From Siphonodentalium dalli (lineage: Eukaryota; Mollusca; Scaphopoda; Gadilida; Siphonodentaliidae), in assembly GCA_032622095.1 (NCBI GenBank), contig CP136068.1:55204025-55268024 (forward strand): a stretch of 64,000 bases of DNA, read 5' to 3'. The notes beneath the pieces were generated by a model. That model was not told the DNA's origin, searched no databases, and saw nothing but the letters and a program-made list of their open reading frames with translations. Below, piece by piece: positions 52,801 to 61,800 of this stretch; position 1 is the stretch's first letter, and each line of letters begins with the position of its first letter. The translations under genes were made by a program, and so were the position numbers.

Positions 52801-55800
52801 TAACAACTGGTTGTGAGCAGCAATGGGGTGTCCGAGCTCACAGTCCACCAAAACTGTGTCATTATCCGGGGGAATCTCAGAACTCGGGCCACAAAACACT
52901 GATGACTCCTCCTGATGAGAGGTAGATCTCAGAAAGTTAGGAAACCCAATAACGGCTTTAGAATCATATGCGGCCTCGCCTTCATTGATGACTTGGATTC
53001 GAAGAGAGAATTTTTCATCATCAGCCAATACGAGATGTTTGTATCTCTTTGGATATGTCAGCAGTGACTTAACTTTCATGTCTGTGTTGCAAGTTTTATC
53101 TGGGCCACAAGTTTTGGTAAAATTAACCTGGAAAGAAATGGAGAATGACATTAATCCGAGAAATTCAGACAACAAAATGAACTTGGGAATGAACAGCTAA
53201 AACTGTCTTATGTCTTTGAATACTTTTTTGTCATCAGGGAATCAGAGCTATAATGCAGAGATAAAGTTCAAACATGGAAATCTGTGCTTTAATGGGTCTG
53301 AATCTCTTAAATGACAACAAATACAACATGCATATGTGGGCAGTTCTATTTACTGGTGTTACATCTATATATAGTCATTTACTGAATTTCTGTAGGTTTT
53401 ATATTATTAGGATGCGTACACACATTTTAAAGACATATTATGTTTTATATTATTAGGATGCGTACACACATTTTAAAGACATATTATGCTTTATATTATT
53501 AGGATGCCTACACACTTTTAAAAGACATTATGCTTTATATTATTAGGATGTGTACACACATTTAAAGATATATTATGTTTTATATTATTAGGATGCGTAC
53601 AAACGTTTTAAAGACATATTATGTTTTATATTATTAGGATGCGTACATACATTTTAAAGACATTATGCTTTATATTATTAGGATGCGTACACACATTTTA
53701 AGACATATTATGTTTTATATTATTAGGATGTGTACACACATTTTAAACACATATTATGTTTTATATTATTAGGATGCGTACACACATTTTAAAGACATAT
53801 TATATTTTATATTATTAGATGCGTACAAACATTTAAAAGATATATTATGTTTGATATTATTAGGATGCGTACACACATTTTAAAGACATTATGTTTTATA
53901 TTACTAGGATGCGTACACACATTTTAAAGACATATTATATTTTATATTATTAGGATGGGTACACACATTTTAAAGACATATTATGTTTTATATTATTAGG
54001 ATGCGTACACACATTTTAAACACATATTATGTTTTATATTATTAGGATGCGTACAAACATTTTAAAGACATATTATGTTTTATATTATTAGGATGCGTAC
54101 ACACATTTTAAGACATATTATGTTTTATATTATTAGGATGCGTACACACATTTTAAACACATATTATGTTTTATATTATTAGGATGCGTACACACATTTT
54201 AATACATATTATATTTTATATTATTAGGATGCCTACACACATTTTAAACACATATTATGTTTTATATTATTAGGATGCGTACACACATTTTAAAGACATA
54301 TTATATTTTATATTATTAGGATGCGTACACAGATTTTAAAGACATACTATGTTTTATATTATTAGGATGCCTACAAACATTTTAAACACATATTATATTT
54401 TATATTATTAGGATGTGTACACACATTTTAAAGACATATTATGTTTTATATTATTAGGATGTGTACACACATTTTAAAGACATATTATGTTTTATATTAT
54501 TAGGATGCGTACACACATTTTAAAGATATATTATGTTTGATATTATTAGGATGCGTACACACATTTTAAAGACATATTATGTTTTATATTATTAGGATGT
54601 GTACCAGAGCTGTTAAGTTTCACGGATTGTCCGTGAGACTCACAGATTGCTATGGTCAAAACCTCCAAAACACGGAAGACCACCCAATTATCCCGCATTG
54701 TGCAGATGTACTGTTGCCGTCGGTAACATCAAGAGTAATTTCATATTCATCATTATTCAGTACTAATCAGCAGTACTAATTGAGACTAATTAATGTTCAC
54801 ACCCCTTCGTAGCCGTGCGAGCTGTCGTAAAAGTATAAACAATAGATTTAATAATGCGACTTAAATGAAAGTGTCAATGACACTGTAGCTCAACTTAGGT
54901 AGGGGAATAATTTAATGGTTGACAGTAAATGGAGGAAAAGGAAAGGTGCTAATTGAAATGTCTAAGTAAGACAAGATGTACATGTCAATATCAACATTCA
55001 TGACAGGTTCCATAATAATCGGATCAGGGATGTGGTGATTATGGTGTGCCAATGGATTTAGTGATGCAAAGAGTATATTCTAAAAAAATTCCGAATTACC
55101 CCAAAATGACTTGTTCCCATCGACATGTCAATGTCAACAGCCTTTACAAATCACATAATGATCTGACCAAAGGTACGACCTGTAGCCTGTGCCAAAGGAT
55201 TTAGTCATGCAAAGAGTAAAATCCAAGATGGCTGCTGGCGGCTATGTTTTTTGCCGAACGACCCCAAAAGGACTCGTTCCAATCTACATGTCATTGTTAA
55301 CATCCATGAAAAATTTCATGAAGATCCGATCAAAGCTACGACCTGTAGCCCGAACCAAAGGATTTAGTCATGCAAAGAGTAAAATCCAAGATGGCTGCTG
55401 GCGGCTATGTATTTTGGCTGAACAACCCCAAAATGACTCGTTCCCATCTACCTGTCAATATTAACATCCAGGACAAATTTCATGATGATCAGACGAATAG
55501 TACGACCTGTAGCCCGCGCCAATGGATTCAATTTTGAAATTCAAGATGGCCACCATTGGCCATGTTTTTTGGCTGAATGACCCCAAAATGACTCGTTCCC
55601 AGCTATGACAAATCTCATAATGATCTGACTAAAGGTACGACCTGTAGCCTGTGCCAAAGGATTTAGTCATGCAAAGAGTAAAATCCAAGATGGCTGCTGG
55701 CAGCCATGTTTTTTGGCCGAACGACCCCAAAATGACTTGTTCCCATCTACATGTCATTGTTAACATCATTGTTAAATTTCAAGATGATCAGACGAACAGT

Positions 55801-58800
55801 ACGACCTGTAGCCCGCTCCAATGGATTGAATTTTGAAATCCAAGATGGCCGCCAGCGGCCATGTTTTTTGGCCGAATGACCCCAAAATGACTCGTTTCCC
55901 ATCTACATGTCAATGTCAACATTCATGACAAATTACATAAAGATCAGACCAAAGGTACGACCTGTAGCCTGCGCCAAAGGATTTAGTCATGCAAAGAGTA
56001 AAATCCAAGATGGCTGCTGGCAGCCATGTTTTTTGGCCGAACATCCCCTAAATTATTCGTTCCCATCTACATGTCAATGTTAACATCCATGATAAATTTC
56101 ATGATGATCAGACGAACAGTACGACCTGTAGCCCGCACCAATGGATTGAATTTTGAACAGCGGCCATGTTTTTTGGCCGAATGACCCCAAATTGACTCGT
56201 TCCCATCTACATGTCAATGTTAACATCCATGACAAATTTCATGAAGTTCCGACCAAAGCTACGACCTGTAGCCCGCGCCAAAGGATTTAGTCATGCAAAG
56301 AGTAAAATCCAAAATGTCTGCTGGCGGCCATATTTTTTGGCCGAACGACCCCAAAATCACTAGTTCCCATCTACATGTCAATATTAACATCCATGACAAA
56401 TTTCATGATGATCAGGCGAACAGTACGACCTGCAGCCCGCGCCAATGGATTGAATTTTGAAATCCAAGATGGCTACCAGCGGCCATGTTTTTTGGCCGAA
56501 TGACCCCAAAATGACTCGTTCCCATCTACATGTCAATGTCAACATTCATGACAAATTTAGGTAGCCCGCGCCAAAGGAAATTGTTGACGGACACACAGAC
56601 ACACGGACGCCAACCCATGGCAATAGCTCAAACTTACAAAGTAAGTTGAGCTAATAACTACTAAGTCACAAACCATGCGAACGGATGTGTTCATTTCGTT
56701 TGCGGGTAAAACTGTATAGACGAGTTCATTTTGTACTTTCGGTTTAACTCATGTCCGATTGTATATCCGGCCGTATCTGGTGGAACGCATACATGTCTGG
56801 TTGTGACCTTTGTAACTTGGGTTCGTTTTTACTTATTTTAAACAAAGTTTCTGCTTCTTAATTTTGTTAATAAATGGTGGAAAGTGTGCATTTCTTTTGG
56901 GGATTAAACAGTAAGATGAGTCAATTTATTCTGATTTTGTACTTTCGTTTTCACGCATATCCGGTTGAATTCTGAGTATTTTCACTTAGTTTATACGAAG
57001 TTTCTGCTGCTTTCTCTTCATAAATGGTGGTACCTCCCACTCACATCAGCTCTATTACAATTACCAATAGGACATTCATTACCATTTTATTTAGGTATAT
57101 ATATTTATAAAATAAACAGAAATAGAACTCATAAAAACTATGTAATCTTCATCATAAAAATGATTGGGCATACCTACCAAAAAAATCTCCTGGATTAACA
57201 TTTTCAAAACTTAACAGGTCTGATGTGTACACACATTTTAAACACATATTATGCTTTATATTATTAGGATGCGTACACACATTTTAAACACATATTATGC
57301 TTTATATTATTAGGATGTGTACACAGATTTTAAAGACATATTATATACTTATTTCAGTGAATCAAACTAATAATTGAGTACCAGATGTTTTGCCCAGTGC
57401 AAGAATTTAGCATTCAACTAATATTAATGACAATTTCAGTCATGTGGATCATACAATTTCACACAATGTCTGAACTATGCACAATTGTAAACTAATACTC
57501 ATTGGTTCAGGAAGAATATTCACACATAAAACAAACTGCAATGATTCCTCCGATGAGAGTCACTGTATATAATTTATAGGTAAGAATGATGTTACGCCCT
57601 GTCAACTTGGATACAAAATGTTTGATAATAACTACATTATTCTCTATTCCCATTTTATCACTCCAGCGGATAGTCCAAGTCTTCTTGTACTAAAACCAGC
57701 TAAGATATTGGTATGGCGAGATGCTGGTGTTTAGTCCAAGCCCACCTGCATACGCTTCTTATAACACGACTTACGCCCAGGATCTGTGGCGGGAATTTGT
57801 GGTGTATTTTACTTAATTTACCTAACAAATCAATACATGATGCTATATACATCGGAAAGAGTAACATCTTATGGTCATAATGGTGTATAATAATCTAACT
57901 TTCATGTTAAATTACGCATAGAATATTCCGGTTGATTGTCACCGACATTGCTGTTTTTATATTTTGTTTACATTTTAACTTAAACCTGAAGAGTTAGGAA
58001 GAACCTCGGCAAAGTCCGGAGTTTGTTTTGGGCGAGACGAATTTATATACAAACAAAATGGCAGCCCCCATAGTATTCTAATGCTTGTTGTGTTTACACT
58101 GTTTTAAACTGTCAGATGGTTGTAATTCCCATAATTTATTTAATGTATTACATTTATATCTTCAATATTTACTTAATCTATGTATTTATTTATTTATTGA
58201 CACGTATAATTAAGATTACAATGGAGAATTCATCGTGCGTGGTTGATCGAAAATCTACGGAATATTTTCACCGGAAAATGCCGAATGCAGTTCGCGAGGT
58301 CAACTGAGTTCGCATACTTTTAAAAATTTGTAAACACTACGGCAAATGTCTCTTTTCACATTAAATTACCGCTTTCAATTCACAACTGGTGTGGGTTTCA
58401 GATCAAATAGCATGTCTTCTGAGGAAAATATCCGTTTATTGTCGCAATTGTGATATTTTATTTCATATAATTGTGGTTTTATTTTGAGCGGGTCACTGAC
58501 GCTTAAGTCGTGTTATAAGAAACCTGTGCAAGCGGGCTTGGACTAAACACCAGCATCTCGCCATACCAATATCTTAGCTGGTATTAGTACAAGAAGACTT
58601 GGACTATCCAGCGGAGTGGTCCACATCACTTCAACAGAAGTCAGCCAATACAAACGTGAAGTCAGCCCATTCAAACGTGAAGTTAGGCGCAATATATTAT
58701 GAGATATCTCCATTATGTACAATTATGCATTATTTACATTTTAAAGCGACTCATAATCTTGAGGCCTCAACTTTGACATCTACATTTCTCACTTTTGTTA

Positions 58801-61800
58801 TACTCCGGTGATCAAAATTGGTGGATGAGTATAAGAGATACTGATATGCAGACAATAGATCTATACTCTGAAAAGTCTTACCAAAGTCATAAAAAGTTAT
58901 CAGTTGTTTTCATCATTCCACACATGAGTGATCCAAACGCCATTTGTTTTTGTCATATCAGGAATGAACTTTAATTGAATGCTCTTCCATGCCAAAGAAT
59001 AAAATTGATCCTTAACTTTTTGTGAGGTGATAAATTCTGTGACTTCAATGAGTTTTTTTTTTTCCCGAGAATATAAAGTGCGCACATTATTCATTTATTT
59101 GTAAAGCAATTTTGTTCAGTGGAATACGATAAAGGCAATAAATTGCTAGGTTTAATTATGCTGACTATTATGATTTATTTTATAATATGTATTCCAAATA
59201 ATATAAGAGGGAGAGAGAACAGACCTTTCTGATGACTTCTGCTGATATCTTGTGATTCAGTATGGGACATATAAGGCATCGCCGAGGTTGGCCTTCTATC
59301 AACTCATAGTTGAGTTCGAGTTGAATTGGAGTCCTGATCTGACGATTAGACTGAAAAACATATATAAGATATTCATGAATTTATCGCTTTATAGCATAAA
59401 CAAGCCGTTGGCGACAGCAGTATCCCCCAAATAGGTGGGCAAAGTTGGGGATGGGCATTGTCAAAATGTGCTATAAAAATTATTAAAATCAGTTACTATT
59501 TGTTTGAGATTGTTTAAAATTTGTTTTAGTTAGGGTTTAAAATTTAAATTGCAATGCTAAAAAATAGCAATCAATAGGCCATTTGCGAACGCTTGTGAAC
59601 TCATATACCAAAAATCTTTCAAATCCGTTGATAAATGTTCGAAACATATGACAACTTTTTGTGAGTACTAAAAGCCAAAAAATGACAATCAAAGCGCCAT
59701 AACTCTGCTTAAAATATATGGCCGTGCCCAGATAGCGAACTCATTTCAGAAACTCCTCTTGTGAACTCATAAATCTCATATACCAAAAATCTTTCAAATC
59801 CATTGATAATTGTTTAAACAAACCTGGACAACTTCCTCTGGGTGTGAAATGCCAAAACGCCTTAAGATACTACTTTTGGGAACTCACAGACCAAAAATAT
59901 TTCTAATCCGTTGATAATTGTTTGAAATAAACCCTAGATAACTTTTCCTGGGTGCGAAACACCAAAACATTACAATCAAAGGGCCATAACTCTGGTAAAA
60001 ATGTACAACCGGACCTAGTGTGCGAAAGCGTTTCAGATTCCCATTGTGAACTCATATATCAAAAATATTTGAAATCCGTAGATAATTGTTTCAAAATAGC
60101 CCTTGGACAACTTTTCGGGACAGATGTACAGATGCACACCAAGACAAACGGATGGACAGACAGACGGAACCCATTACTATATCCCCAGGGGAAAAAGTTT
60201 TGGGCAGGAGATAATTAATCAGTATAGCTGTCACAAACAGGAAATAACTACCGATACTTAAATAAGTTGCTCTCACTCAAAATAAATTTTCTTTAATTTT
60301 TTTAACACTCAAAGAATGTGAGGCAACAAATCCAACAATTTTAAAGCACTTTGTTGTTGGACATTAATCAATATGTTATTGTTTTGGAGAAGATCTCACT
60401 TTTCAATCACCTTCTAATAAAACATGTAGGTACGCCAAATGTTGTCATCAAATGAGTTTCATATAGAAATACTTTTTCTGCATATGAAATCAAGAAGATT
60501 TAATATAGAATGTGATAGTCATGACAAACATGAATGAAGATAAGAAAAGTAGCAGCCAGACTACTAATAACTAAGGTACTCATCACAATATACCTGGGTA
60601 AAACAGACTACTAATAACTAAGGTACTCATCACAATATACCTGGGTAAAACAGACTACTAATAACTAAGGTACTCATCACAATATACCTGGGTAAAACAG
60701 ACTACTAATAACTAAGGTACTCATCACAATATACCTGGGAAAAACAGACTACTAATAACTAAGGTACTCATCACAATATACCTGGGTAAAACTTGAAAGG
60801 ATCCAGCATTGTAGCAAAATGATAATCATGTATACGATCAGATGATTTGTCTTCAACATTGATGATTCAATGGAATTCCCTGACATACTACAGGTTAATT
60901 AAGTAAAGGTCTATTCAAATGAAAAAAAGTGCAAAAGGGTGTAAAATAAATGCGATTATGACAACGCTTTTGATCCAGTTTGACATACTAACCATCACAT
61001 GGAAATGGTAGACATTCCTGCAGTTGTTTCTCCTATTCGGACCTTTCCTCACAACGACTGTGTCCTCAACTTTCAGAGTCTTCTTGTCAGGAAGGAGACC
61101 TCTTGCAGGACGTTTCTTCTGGGTCATAAGTGTGTCAAACTCAAGGGTGTATTTTATCGCTGCAAATGATCAAGATGTAGTAAAGATGGTGTTAGGGTTC
61201 ATACACCAAAAGTACAAGTACACATTATAGTACTGTGAGAGGGAGTACAGGAAATATGCCTATTTTGTATATGGCAGCTTGAGACACCTGCCCCTCCACC
61301 AAACATACAAAAACTTATTTTTTAACACTCAAATTTAAACAACAACACAATATTACTAACATTTGTGTCAATCAGTATCTCATCCATGATTATGGAGCAC
61401 ATACACATTTACATTCATTTTCCTCAGTCTATATTGCTGTCTCGGCTGCAAACATAACTACCATATGATGAAGATTTGATCTAATGCAGGATTCATTTGT
61501 AGCCATGTTCAGATAACAAGTTCACCAAATGAGATAAGGATGCTTATTAAACTGATTAGCATTCCATCCTTACAAATGAATGAGTAGGAAGCAAGCAAGT
61601 GCCCCGTTATAATAAAATGGTTGACAAATTCCATATTAAATTAATATATTGCTGGTTAAGAATTAATCAAGATTAAATTGATACCAAAGATGAAGGTACG
61701 ACCACTTGAATAGGATAGTTGCAAGAACACTTACAGAGCCTATCTGGAACACCAACACCTGTGTACTCAAAACACACTGCCACCTCAATACACGGCACCG

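Noticed and set aside
53397-54604. CRISPR-like or telomere-like array
   Set aside because: Contiguous 46-bp units, no spacers, and no telomeric motif.
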